Origin: Chimonanthus salicifolius
Taxonomy: Eukaryota; Streptophyta; Magnoliopsida; Laurales; Calycanthaceae
Assembly: GCA_013350335.1 (NCBI GenBank)
Contig: CM023540.1
Coordinates: forward strand, 31,413,175-31,477,174
Reading direction: 5' to 3'
DNA: 64,000 nt
Part shown: positions 1-10,800 of the stretch, piece after piece
Layout: every line of letters starts with the position of its first letter
How positions within the stretch are numbered: position 1 is the stretch's first letter
Notes under the pieces: generated by a model
The model's input: only the letters and a program-made list of their open reading frames with translations
Told to the model about the DNA's origin: nothing
The model's database searches: none
Program-made: the position numbers and the translations under genes

Positions 1-569
1 GGTGGGAAGAGCATTGCCGAGTCGAAGGTGGGACTCACCACCTCACCATTTCCGCCTCCGATGGCGGCCCATGTGTTGACAAATTTGCCCATTGAGGCTC
101 CATCGGCAAGCTTGTGCGAAAGGCCAACGCCGATCGCCAACCCTCCGCAGTCAAAGACGTTGACTTGGACGGCTAAGAGCACATCGTTGCCTGATTTTGC
201 ATGGAAGATATCACAAGGGAGGAGCTGATCGAGTGACTCGGGATCGGGACTTGCCAAGTACTTTGACAATTGACCGTTGACTTGAGCTTCCAAAAAGTCA
301 ACACCCTCGTCGTTACACTCTACCGTTTCATCGTCTACGATCCTACCTGCTAACGGGTAGAATTCAGTCAGAGTTTCAGAAAGAGACTTCTTCAATTTGC
401 ACAGACTTTCAGATTTTTCAATCCCACTGTTGTTGTAAAAAAGAATAAGACGGATGTAGATTCGAGGACAAAATTGATCTATGAAAGAGAGCTTGAATTT
501 TCGAAGATGGTGCGGTGTTGGATAAAATGGTTTGACCGTATTAGTAGACGAAACCTGAACATCCAACAT
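1..569 (-). CDS. BAHD acyltransferase, N-terminal part (runs off left edge)
   Basis: This is the first ~190 codons of a BAHD acyl-CoA-dependent acyltransferase; the rest lies beyond base 1. Reading the minus strand from the ATG at 569-567 gives an open frame to the edge with no stop. It starts MLDVQVSSTNTVKPFYPTP and contains the catalytic HxxxDG motif as HKLADG about 40 residues before the edge. The frame matches the complete copy at 5013-6305 almost residue for residue, so they are tandem paralogues about 5.7 kb apart. Enzymes of this clade (vinorine-synthase-like) transfer acyl groups from CoA to alcohols or amines in specialised metabolism, in the cytosol; the substrate cannot be predicted. 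Nothing visible suggests a pseudogene, but the C-terminal half and its DFGWG motif are not in view. Confidence 0.85.
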   Translation of the reverse strand, partial: MLDVQVSSTNTVKPFYPTPHHLRKFKLSFIDQFCPRIYIRLILFYNNSGIEKSESLCKLKKSLSETLTEFYPLAGRIVDDETVECNDEGVDFLEAQVNGQLSKYLASPDPESLDQLLPCDIFHAKSGNDVLLAVQVNVFDCGGLAIGVGLSHKLADGASMGKFVNTWAAIGGGNGEVVSPTFDSAMLFP

Positions 570-1505
570 CTTCCCTTAAAATGAACCACCCTAAGATGAG
601 GAAAGAGGTATGGTTTGGACACTTCAATACTTGAGAAACTCCTATTCTTATCTAAAACTTTAAATTGACTCAAAGAAGCATGATCTGTTGCTTATCATAT
701 TTAACAAATATTAATTACTATATATATCTTCTCATTAATGCCAGCCCTCCCTAAAAAAAAAAAAGAAAATTAATGCCAGCCCTCCACATGCAACGTTAGA
801 ATAGTTGAGCTAAAGTTGTAAACTAGTCAACTTGTTGTAGGTGGTGTAGATAAGTTCATATTTAATTAATACAATCAAATTACAAATCAAATTTATAAGT
901 ACTAAAATTATTTTTAACAGGTCAAATTTTTTTTTTTACAATATGGCCGAATTCTTTTCTAATAATTTCGACCAAATTTTCAATCTATTTCAGAATTTCA
1001 AACCCCATATTTTTAATCTTTGAATTTTAAATTATACATCAGCCATTCATTAAAAAAGCTCAGCCTGCATGTGGGCCATTTGTCTTCAATTTTTTAAGTT
1101 GTTCTTATGATCCTATCTATCGGTTGCTATAAATTAAATAGTATTTAAGCAACTCCAAAAGTCAATTTAATTTATTCTAATCTCAATTTACTCTAATCAT
1201 TGTTTATTTAAAATGTCTTATTATTTTAATTAAATTTGTGGTATTTGATGCAGGCTTAAGGGAAACGACAACATTTTGGGCACGCTTTGACCTCTTAACA
1301 CTAAATTAAATTCTTTCAGTTTCTTTAATTTTACTCGTCTCTCCACTTTGATCAAATTCTGTAATAAAAATGATCCAGACAAGACAAAAATGGTATCAAC
1401 CTTTGACTTAGTAAATGATACCAACTCAAAGAATCTCAATTTGACATGTAAATTCATTTTTATCATAAATTGATGTTTAATATAATTTTTAAGAATTCAT
1501 TAATT
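570..1505. repeat. Duplicated upstream region of the BAHD pair (copy A)
   Basis: The DNA upstream of the left BAHD gene aligns with the DNA upstream of the right one (6306 to about 7420). Shared blocks include the stretch around the CAGCCTGCATGTGG motif (1060 and 7020), the AATCATTGTTTATTTAAAATG block (1194 and 7144) and the block around 1440 and 7370. The tandem duplication therefore included promoter DNA. Copy B carries an extra SINE-like insertion at about 6660-6860 that copy A lacks. Confidence 0.75.
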
Positions 1506-3930
1506 GTGTCAAATAAGATATATTTTCTAAGTATAATAAACTAATAAAGTACAGTTATAAAAAGATTTTCCTTCATTTGGTAAGAATCCATGAAAATAAA
1601 GGCCAACTATCCCACAAGTATTTTGTGTAATCCGACACGGGTTTTAAGGTATTCTCGATTTTACCCTTCCATTATCATACCGAAGAAAAAAGAATGCCAG
1701 AAACCGAATATGCCATCTTGGCTAGCCAAATTTGCAATTTCGGCTAGCCGAAACCGAATTTGTCATTTCGATTAGTCGAATCTGCCATTTCGGCTAGCCG
1801 AAACAGAATCTGTCATCTTGGCTAGCCGATTTATAAGGCAGTGAAAGGGTTAGTGATCCGATGAGTGGTCAGTGAGCCAATTTATACTCCAATGGAAGGG
1901 TAAAGTGGGCAATACCCTAAATATCGTGTCTGGTTACACAAAACACCCGTGGGAGGATCGCTACCTGACAATAAATAATCAATATGAAGTTCCTTTTAGC
2001 TTAAAAACTTTATAAATTATGTCATCTATTTTGTAATCTTCCATCAAAATAATTAAGATTTTTAACAATATGTAAAAAATATTTTATTTAACATGATTAG
2101 AGAGAGCCCACAATTACATTATATGTTAATTTTTTTTAAAAAATGAATTTATTGGTGCATGTGCAACACCGAATTAAAACTTGAACCCGACCGGAATGGA
2201 AAAACATGACAAGCCACTCTAATTTTAGATGAGATTTAATTTTTAATTGATATTAAAATATAGATTTTTTGAAAAAGCATGTTTTTATATAATACGGGTA
2301 TCTCTATCTAACATTAAAGATGAGACTAATCCTATAAATTCTTATATCATTTAGTACAATCGGGATATAAGCAATATTTTTTAATTTTTTTATATTAATA
2401 ACTGAAAAAAGCAACAAAATTAGCTGCTATTTGTCTCTAGGGATCATAGCAGCAATTCTAAGATGAATTATATGATGCATTTTCAATTGGAAGAAGAAAT
2501 TTAAGGCGACTTGTTAGAGAGGAGATACTCTAAAGTAAAGGATTCTCCATTTAGGCATACATGTCATTTGTTATGATTTCTCATCTTCAAAAAATCGAAA
2601 TGTTAGATAAATTTTTTAGAAAATTTGCACAACATCATATTTTTTTTGTAAAATGATACCTCAGGCACATTTATGTGCAAAGTATTATTCTGAACATCTA
2701 AGCATAGAGTCCAATAAATAATACTGTGATGAATATATTTTAAAAGTTTTTACTTCAATACGTGGCCTACCAAAACTCATCTCGATTGAATCAATTAAGT
2801 TATGTTTTCTGAGCTTTCTAAGTTTGATTCCAATTAATGTGATATTTTGTAGTTCACGTACTTAAATGGAGACATTTACTTTGAATCCATCATCATTCCA
2901 TTTGATGAAACCCTCATTTAACTTTGTCATTTCCCGATCCTAATAAGGTTATGTATAAATGCTTATTACGACAAACATAATTTGTCAAGACTTATAATTC
3001 TAGTCTAGAGGTTGTGGATTCAAGTCATGACTCATAATTGTAGTCTAGAAGTTGTTGGTTCAAATCCCTTGAACGTGAGATAGGGCACTCGGTTCATGGA
3101 AAAAATTGCTAAATCCAAATATAAAAGCATACCCCATGTCGATGAGATAAATGGCTAGATGGTGGTGATGATGGTATCGATGTGTGATCCATGTGGGGTA
3201 TAAATGATAGATATATAAATAAAAAAAAAAAAAAATCCTAAGACCTATCTCTATAAATTCTCGCCGTACCACCCATCAAATTTAGAAATAAAGGATAACA
3301 TCATAATTAGATTTCACCATTTAAATTGCAGTTTTTATTATCTATTTTAGTATTTTTATATTTTGTGCTTTCTTTTGCCTTATCTTTCTTTCTCATTCGA
3401 CAAAAATAAAGATTTTGATGCAAAGAATAAAACACTAGGTTTTCATGATTCGATAAAATGTGTATTTCAGGGCACTTACCATCTAGATTTCTTTGAAAAT
3501 TTGCCAAACTACCTCTTAAAGAGGATTTCCTATATTAAAAAATCACTCAAAATTTTAGTTAACCCGATTTAAAAGGTAAACTTCTACCTAACTAATTAAA
3601 AATAATAATAATAATAATTGAAAATAATAATAAAAGTGAGAGCAAGTGGAATTTGGGTTGCCTGTGACAAATCACAGCCATCCATCTTACTTCCTGAAGA
3701 GTCTTCCCCTTAATTGTAGGGTTTAAATTTAGGCCTTGGTGTATCCAACGTGTACCAGCTGGATCATCATTTTGGATCTTAAACAAGTGGCAGTGACTAA
3801 TCAAAGAATAAACGCATCTTAAGAAATTTAATCTTATTATCTAATCAACTCCAACATGACCGAACTAAGTCTTATTTAAATATATATCATTTACAAGTCT
3901 AGAGTAATCACTGTATGATAATATATCTTA
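1506..3930. other. Intergenic, AT-rich, no gene seen
   Basis: This spacer lies between the two BAHD genes. No convincing coding frame was found. It contains the palindromic repeat cluster at 1700-1835 and, at about 3000-3100, a short duplicated phrase (TCTAGAGGTTG / TCTAGAAGTTG) with a B-box-like GGTTCAAATCCC that may be a worn SINE. Confidence 0.5.
1700..1835. repeat. Short tandem repeats with a CGGCTAGCCG palindrome
   Basis: Five imperfect units of about 22-28 bp each carry a variant of GAATxTGxCATxTCGGCTAGCCGAAAC. The core CGGCTAGCCG is a perfect 10-bp palindrome; other units have TGGCTAGCC or CGATTAGTCG. The function is unknown. It could be a transposon end or a simple tandem expansion. 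Confidence 0.6.
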
Positions 3931-3939
3931 GAGCACCAG

Positions 3940-4075
3940 ACTAACTCTCGGAGTATATTCAAGCTTCTTTACCTGTATATCTGTAACTCTACGGGGAGTG
4001 ACCCTTTAAAGTGGAGTGAAAATCAAACTCAAGACTCCTGTTTCTGAAGTGGGTTCTAGGGCATCACTCCGAACC
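3940..4075 (-). mobile_element. SINE-like element, family A (minus orientation)
   Basis: Read on the minus strand this stretch lines up with the plus-strand element at 6660-6860. Both have GGAGTG near the start, a GAAC block, a TTTGATTxTCACTC box like a pol III B box, and an AAAGGG(G)GTCACTC block. No clear target duplication was found. Confidence 0.45.
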
Positions 4076-4185
4076 CTTTAAATTATATGATTGGAGAAAT
4101 TATACATTGAGAATAGATAATTTTTTTATTAGAAAATATTGAGTAAACTAATAATGTCACTAAAGTCCAATTTCAAAAAAAAAAA

Positions 4186-4188
<3 letters not shown>

Positions 4189-4257
<69 letters not shown>
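4189..4257. repeat. (TA)n microsatellite
   Basis: An uninterrupted run of about 34 TA dinucleotides follows a short poly-A stretch. Confidence 0.95.
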
Positions 4258-4259
<2 letters not shown>

Positions 4260-5012
4260 CTCAATTAAGTAAGAAGATCAAACTACCAAACTCATAAATC
4301 CAAGTTGACCTAATAAGCCATGAGACGTCCAAAATCAGCTTATTTGATGCTTACATCATGAAACATTTTTTTATTGATCCTTTAAATGTGTTTAGTATTT
4401 TATATCTGAATAAAGTAAGGTTTAATCAAACACAACTGCATTGCATTGACTTCCACATATTCTTCTTCTTTTACTCTCATATTCGTTTTATTTTCTTGTA
4501 TCAAATGGATAAATATGATTAAAATAAAACTCTTTTTATAGTCAAAATCTTAATATATTTTGATGAAGTTAATGTGTGAAATTAAATGGCGTACATTATT
4601 AAAATTAAAATTAAGTTACAGGGACTTAGACTAAATTAAGATCAGTTACAACATGGCCCAAGCTTTCATTAGATTGAGGGGATGTTTAATATATCTAAGA
4701 AAAGATATAAAAGAAATTACAATTATTCAGCTTTAGACACTTAGATTTAAGAGCATAAAAGAAACATTAGAATCTAATATTTAAGTGGCTGACAATTATT
4801 TTCTTAGATCTAAGAAAATAATTGAGAAGAGAAATGAGTGAAGGTAGAAAACCAGACAACAAAGCCCAACAAATACCAACTTGGATAAATAGCCCAACAT
4901 GTGGTGTTTTGAATGGAGACAAAATTTTACTAAGTGATTCTCCCAAGTGACACCATTTTCTCTACAGGAGGAAAATACCAAACAGGAGATTTTCTCCCCA
5001 CCCAAAAGAGAA
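4258..5012. other. Intergenic / 3' flank of the right BAHD gene
   Basis: AT-rich sequence on the 3' side of the minus-strand BAHD gene. It will include its 3' UTR, whose limit I cannot fix. No separate gene is seen. Confidence 0.4.
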
Positions 5013-6305
5013 TTAACCAGTGTTAGAGAAGGAAACAAAGGAAAGCAGCTCTTGATCTTTTTCAAACTTGACCATATCTTTCTCCTCCAAGCAAACCCTA
5101 GCTTCAATTCCATCTCCTGATCTTGTCTCCATTAGAAAAATAGTATCTTTAGTAAAATTCTGCCCAATAGTAGCCCAAATGGGCTTTCCCCATCCAAAGT
5201 CCACTTCATAGAGTGGAAATCTACACCAGCTACTAAATATACATAAATCCACACCATATTCTGAATACTTCTCAATAATTGCTTTTAAGGGCCCATAGGC
5301 CTTAAAAGCCCTATGTGGACCTTGCATTTCTTTAATGTACTCACTATCTATTTGCGTTATGGCATTCCTCAACCTTTTCTCTAGACAATGCTGCAAGTTC
5401 TCATGCTGCTCTTCTTCTTCTTCCACAGGCACCCAAGCTGTGAGTGCACCGACGACAAGATTCCCAAAGGAATATTCCGGCAATGGCGGAACCATCCGCT
5501 TGCGTATGTTCATTGCATGTAGCACCACCAATGCCCTTTTCGACTCTGAGCGAGCCCTAATGAGACACCGCCATATGAGTGCAGACACTGCCTCAACCCG
5601 GGTAGCATGTTTCCCATCATGGGTTGCGGCCCGAAGGGCAGTTATGTTTGATGGGCTGAACACAAACCTCTTGGTTGAGATGCCCTTCTTTATCTGGAGC
5701 GCAAGTCTTGAATCCAAAGGCTGTGGCACTTCAATCGCTGGGAAGAGCATTGCCGAGTCGAAGGTGGGGCCCACCACCTCACCACTTCCGCCTCCGATGG
5801 CGGCCCAGGTGTTGACAAATGTGGCCATTGAGGCCGCATCGGCAAGCTTGTGCGAAAGGCCAACGCCGATCGCCAACCCTCCACAGTCAAAGGCGTTGAC
5901 TTGGACGGCCAGGAGCACATCATTGCCTGATTTTGCATGCAAGATATCACAAGGGAGGAGCTGATCGAGCAACTCGAGATCGTGAGTTGCTAAGTACTCT
6001 GACAATTGACCCTTGACTTGAGCTTCTAAAAAATCAACGCCCTCATCGTTACACTCTACAGTTTCGTCGTCTATGATCCTACCAGCTAATGGGTAGAATT
6101 TAGTCAGAGTTTCAGAAAGAGAGTTCTTCAATTTGCACAAACTTTCAGCTTTTTCAATCCCAATGTTGTTGTAAAAAAGAGCAAGGCGGGTGTACGTTCG
6201 AGGATAAGCTTGATCTATGAAAGAGAGCTTGAATTTTCGAAGGTGGTGCGGTGTCGGATAAGATGGTTTGATGGTGTTCATAGCCATGACCTGAACCTCC
6301 AACAT
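5013..6305 (-). CDS. BAHD acyltransferase (vinorine synthase-like), complete
   Basis: A single-exon gene for a 430-residue BAHD acyltransferase, the normal size for the family. These soluble cytosolic enzymes move an acyl group from acyl-CoA to a hydroxyl or amine of a specialised metabolite. The catalytic HxxxD is at residues 152-156 (HKLAD) and the structural DFGWG motif is at 369-373. The residue after HKLAD is Ala, where the family and the left paralogue have Gly. The start at 6305 gives MLEVQVMAMN; Met-7 or Met-9 are possible alternatives, but the left copy also starts at the equivalent of Met-1 and lacks Met at 7 and 9. The N-terminal layout (YPTPHHLRKFKLSFIDQ) and overall sequence favour the clade that includes vinorine synthase and related alcohol acyltransferases. 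The substrate is unknown. The antisense 209-codon frame inside it is a shadow. Confidence 0.93.
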   Translation of the reverse strand: MLEVQVMAMNTIKPSYPTPHHLRKFKLSFIDQAYPRTYTRLALFYNNIGIEKAESLCKLKNSLSETLTKFYPLAGRIIDDETVECNDEGVDFLEAQVKGQLSEYLATHDLELLDQLLPCDILHAKSGNDVLLAVQVNAFDCGGLAIGVGLSHKLADAASMATFVNTWAAIGGGSGEVVGPTFDSAMLFPAIEVPQPLDSRLALQIKKGISTKRFVFSPSNITALRAATHDGKHATRVEAVSALIWRCLIRARSESKRALVVLHAMNIRKRMVPPLPEYSFGNLVVGALTAWVPVEEEEEQHENLQHCLEKRLRNAITQIDSEYIKEMQGPHRAFKAYGPLKAIIEKYSEYGVDLCIFSSWCRFPLYEVDFGWGKPIWATIGQNFTKDTIFLMETRSGDGIEARVCLEEKDMVKFEKDQELLSFVSFSNTG

Positions 6306-7887
6306 CTTTCCTTAAAATGAACCACCCCAAGATGATGAAAGTGGTATGGCATGGGCTCTTTTATACTAGGAAAATTCCTATTCTTATCAAAAATTTAAAT
6401 TGACTTAAACAAGCAACATCCCTTGCCAATCTTATTTAACAAATACTAATTACAATATTTTTCATCTCATTAACGCCACCCCTCCATATTCAACGTTAGA
6501 ATACTCGAGCAATCTACTGAATTCGTTGTCTTGTCACTATTGTATTGTGTGTATATATTTGTATTTATTTCCAAAAGAAGAGGTGTGTACATAAGTTCAT
6601 ATTTAATAAATACAATCAAATTAACATCAATCCTGTAAATCATGAAAATACTATGTGGACAAAAACTTAAGGGTTGGAGTGTGGCAGGAACTCGCCTCGA
6701 GAAGTGAAAGTTCTGACTTTGATTCTCACTCACTTCAAAGGGGGTCACTCTCTTAGAATTACTCGGTATGTGTGAGTAAGAGGTTTTTACATGTCCTGAA
6801 GATTAGTCGAGTACTCTGAAAAGACCTTGACACTTGGTACTGAAATTATTTCTAACAGGCCTATTTTTTTTTACAACATTGTCCGAAATTTTTCTAATCA
6901 TTTCAACCAAATTTTCAATCTATTTCAGAATTTCAAACTCGTTGTTTTTAATCTTTTAACTTAAAATTATGCATCAGCCATTCAGGCCTAAAATTTTCAA
7001 AACCTCATTAAAAAAGCTCAGCCTGCATGTGGCCATCTGTCTTCAATTTTTTAAGTTGTTATTATCAATTGGTTGGTATAAATTAAATAGTTCTTAAGCA
7101 ACCCCAAAAGTCAATTTAATTTATTCTTAATCTCAATTCCTCTAATCATTGTTTATTTAAAATGTCTTATTATTTTAATTCAATTTGTGGTATTTGGTGT
7201 AGGCTTAAAGAAAATGACAACATTTTGGGTACGACTACTTAATAAATCTTTCAGTTTCTTTGATTTTACTCATCTCTCTACTTTGATCAAAGTCTTTAAT
7301 AAAAATGATACAGACAAGACATAAATGGTATCAAGTATCAACCAAGAATCTCAATTTGAAATTGTAAATTCATTTTTATTATAAATTATATTTAATAAAA
7401 AAAAATTAAGAATTCATTTCTGTTAATGCCAATGTTTCAATCTCAAATGAGAGTAGCAATTCATAAATTCCAATTCAGTAAAGAGTTGGGCATCACAAGA
7501 TCACCAACCTCCAAAACCATTAACCCCCTTCATCGTCCACAGCCTTAAGAACTCTCAAAGCTAGGTACTAATTTTTTTTTTTTTAAAAAAAAAAACCTCT
7601 CAGTACTTGGTTTTATTTCTGATAGCCACATTCACAAGAATCACGTATCAACTGGTAAAAGAAGAAATCGATCAATAAATACAATAGTCACAAAGCTAAC
7701 ATGCTCAAACTCTATGCTCTTTATTCTTTTTCTTTCCAATCAAATGAGAAAAATACCTCATTAGGAGCAGCTACAACAAGAGATCCCATGTCAAAATTGA
7801 GTGTATGGCTTTGTCAACAAGATCGGAACACTGACTTTGCAGATATACATCAACAGATTTTTTTAATAACTTGAACTTCAACACCTG
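6306..7887. other. Spacer between BAHD and PPR genes; duplicated promoter copy B
   Basis: From 6306 to about 7420 this is the second copy of the duplicated BAHD upstream region, interrupted by a SINE-like element. From about 7430 to 7887 it is the 3' side of the PPR gene and probably holds its 3' UTR. No additional gene is seen. Confidence 0.6.
6660..6860 (+). mobile_element. SINE-like element, family A (plus orientation)
   Basis: This is the fullest copy of a dispersed short element. It has a GGAGTGTGGCAGGAAC head, a B-box-like CTTTGATTCTCACTC, a GGGGTCACTCTC block, and the tail phrase GAGGTTTTTACATG...GAAGATTAGTCGAG followed by CTTGACACTTGGT. It interrupts the duplicated BAHD upstream region in copy B only, so it inserted after the duplication or was lost from copy A. 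Confidence 0.55.
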
Positions 7888-10800
7888 TCACCAGGATTTA
7901 GCGGCGTGCTGAGACTTGGCCCTTTCCCTCAAGATGGCACCTACTATTGCTGCCTGCTCAAGACAGTCGGCCTTATGCAAGGCATCTAGAAGGGTGATGC
8001 ATGACTTAGCATTTATAGTACATCCCTTCATACGGGTCTCCTCGAACATCCTATAAGCATCCATTGCTCTATTTGCATTGCTCAAGCCCTCAATAAGGGC
8101 ATTGTAACAAGCTGCGTCAGGTACACCACCACTTGCCTTGAGTCTCTCAAACAGCCCATTAGCATCGGCTACATTTCCAACCTTTGCAAGCCCCGAGATC
8201 ATAGTGCAGTATGTGTACAAATTAGGTTTTATCCCCTGTTTCTGCATTTCTAGCCAAAACACAAAAGCCTTGTTGAACTTCCTTGCTCGGCAAAGACCAT
8301 TGATGAGTATGGTATATGTGATGGGATTTGGAGGGCACTTCAAATCTTTCATTGACTGAAAGCAGACCAGGGCTTCGCTCAGTTCCTCTGACTTCACTAA
8401 GGCATCAAGCAGACAGTTCCAAGTGTATATATTTGGAGTCATATTCTTCTGCATCATCTCTTCCATGATCAGATACGCTTCATCTATCCTACCCACTTTC
8501 CCAAACCCATCTATAAGGCTGCTATACACAACAACATTCAACTCTATTCCTTTTGATTTTGCTTCTTCAAAGAGCATATATGCCTCATCAAGGCGATCAA
8601 TCTTTGCAAGCCCATCAATGACAGATCCATATGTAACAACTGTAGGTTGGAGCCCCTTCTCTTTCATTTCCTCGAGAAGCTGATAACCTTTGTTCACCTT
8701 TCCTGACTTACAAAACCCATCGATGACAGTGTTGTAAGCAAGGGTATCGAGCACGCAACCTTGCTCCTTCATAGTATAGAATAGCTGGTATGTCTCTCCT
8801 GCAAAACCTGCTTTGATGAGACCATGAATGAGAATTGAATAGCTCCGTACATCTGGGACAAAACCTTGAGCCTTAATTTCCTCAAACAAAGCACGGCCTT
8901 TCTCAACTTCACCTGCCTTAAAAACACAATCCATGTAGGTATTGAGAAGAGTCAGGTCAGGAGAACAGCCACTACGGACCATTTCTTTATATATCTTGTG
9001 CCCATCATCCTTTCTCCCACACTTGAAGAAGTTCCTGATGAGGGATGTGTAAACAACAGCATTTGGGGTGTGGCCTGCATCCAACATCCTCTCAAACAAT
9101 CCATATGCCTCGTCAACCCTCCCATGCCTACCTAAACCATCTATCAAAGAACAAAATGTAACTGCACTGGGTGCAAGCCCTGTACTTATTCATGCCTTCA
9201 AAGATACGACAGGCATCATCAAGCTTCTGAGCCTTACACAACCGATCAACCATTATATTCAAAGTTGATAGATCAGGAGATAAGCCAGCTTTTTCCATGG
9301 CATCCCGGATTTTATAAGCATCCTCTAATTTCCCGGCCTTACAAAGCAAGTCTATGAGAATATTGTACGTCAAAAGATTGGGTTCTGCATCTTTCTTCAT
9401 CTCCTCAAATATCCTAAAGGCCTCATCTACTCGCCCCTTTTTCCCAAGGCAAGTGAGGATGGAATTATATGCAATAACACTGGGTATGCACCCATTTTCT
9501 TTCAGCCTTTCAAGTAACTTGTAGGCATCATCGAATCTTCCAGCAGAGCCATAGCCCATGATCATAGTATTATATGCATATGCAGATGGAACTTTCCTAT
9601 TAAGCGCCAACTGCTCAAACAGCTCCTCAGCTTCAGTCAGTCTATTCACTTTGCAGAGAACTCCAATCATGCTTGTATATGTCACATCGTCAGGCATTAG
9701 GCCTTGTGTTTTCATCTCATGGAAGAACTTCCATGCCATGTCCACCTTGCCCACCTTGCCAAAGCAATTTATACAGACATTATACAGAACTACATCAGCC
9801 TCAAAAGCATTACTCCTCATATCATCCAACAAAGAGAGAGTGGAATCAATCCTGCCTTCTTTGGCAAATGCACGAATAAGAGTCGTAAATAACTGCACAT
9901 TCACTTCATATCCTATTTCCTGCATCTGTTGAAACACGGTGAATGCCAAATCAGGTTCTTGGGCTTCAGCAAGTGCACCAATCAGAGTCGTATGAGCTGA
10001 AAATGCAGGTCGGAATTTGAACTTTCGCATAGTTTGCATCATATCAACAGCTTCTGTCAGCATATGGGATTTGATGAAGGCTTTGACAAGCTCAATGCAG
10101 GTGTCGTTTGATGGACTGAATCCAGCAAGGCTCATCTCCTCAAATATCTGGTCCAAAATATCAAATTTTCTGCTGCTGGCCATTACCATGAGAAGTGCAT
10201 TGTATGCTTCTAGAGTGTTTGCTTCACCAGTCTTCCTCTCCATCCATCTGAAGTAGTTCATTGCTAAAAGTGCATCCTTCTGCCTCTTTAAGATGGCAGC
10301 AGCAAAACCAGATTGAGATTGGGGATCAACTACAGATAAAGCATTTTCCATCTCAGGTCCCCACGGGCCACTTTCTAATATACGGCAAACATCATCAACT
10401 CTAGGTTTGAAACCCTTATTCAATGATGAGAAATCCCAATTTTTGGAGAAGCAGTTAAAACACTTGTGATCAGAACGAAAGATTATACCTGCGTTGTCAA
10501 CATAAAATATAGTTAAATAGGAATAAACAGCAAATACTGAATACAGGCATTTCAAAGGATTCAAAACATACACTAAAATAAATGCACATAGATTTATGTA
10601 TTGCACATTTGTGGTCTACATATGCATTACATACATCTATACAAAATGCAGTCTTAAGCACTGCACAAAGGGATAGTACTATAGTTAAATAGGTATAGAA
10701 CTCGAGCCCAACAACAAAGTATCAGTAGTTCAGTACATGCATTTACCAAAAATAGAAAAAGAAAAAAAAAAAACAGTGTTCATCTCAACTTGGTAGAAAG

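Noticed and set aside
5335..5964. 209-codon plus-strand open frame
   Set aside because: It is fully antisense to the BAHD gene, has no family resemblance, and exists because the sense frame is codon-biased.
9180..9185. GTACAG as a six-base intron that might explain the PPR frame break
   Set aside because: Spliceosomal introns cannot be this short, and removing six bases would not change the frame anyway.
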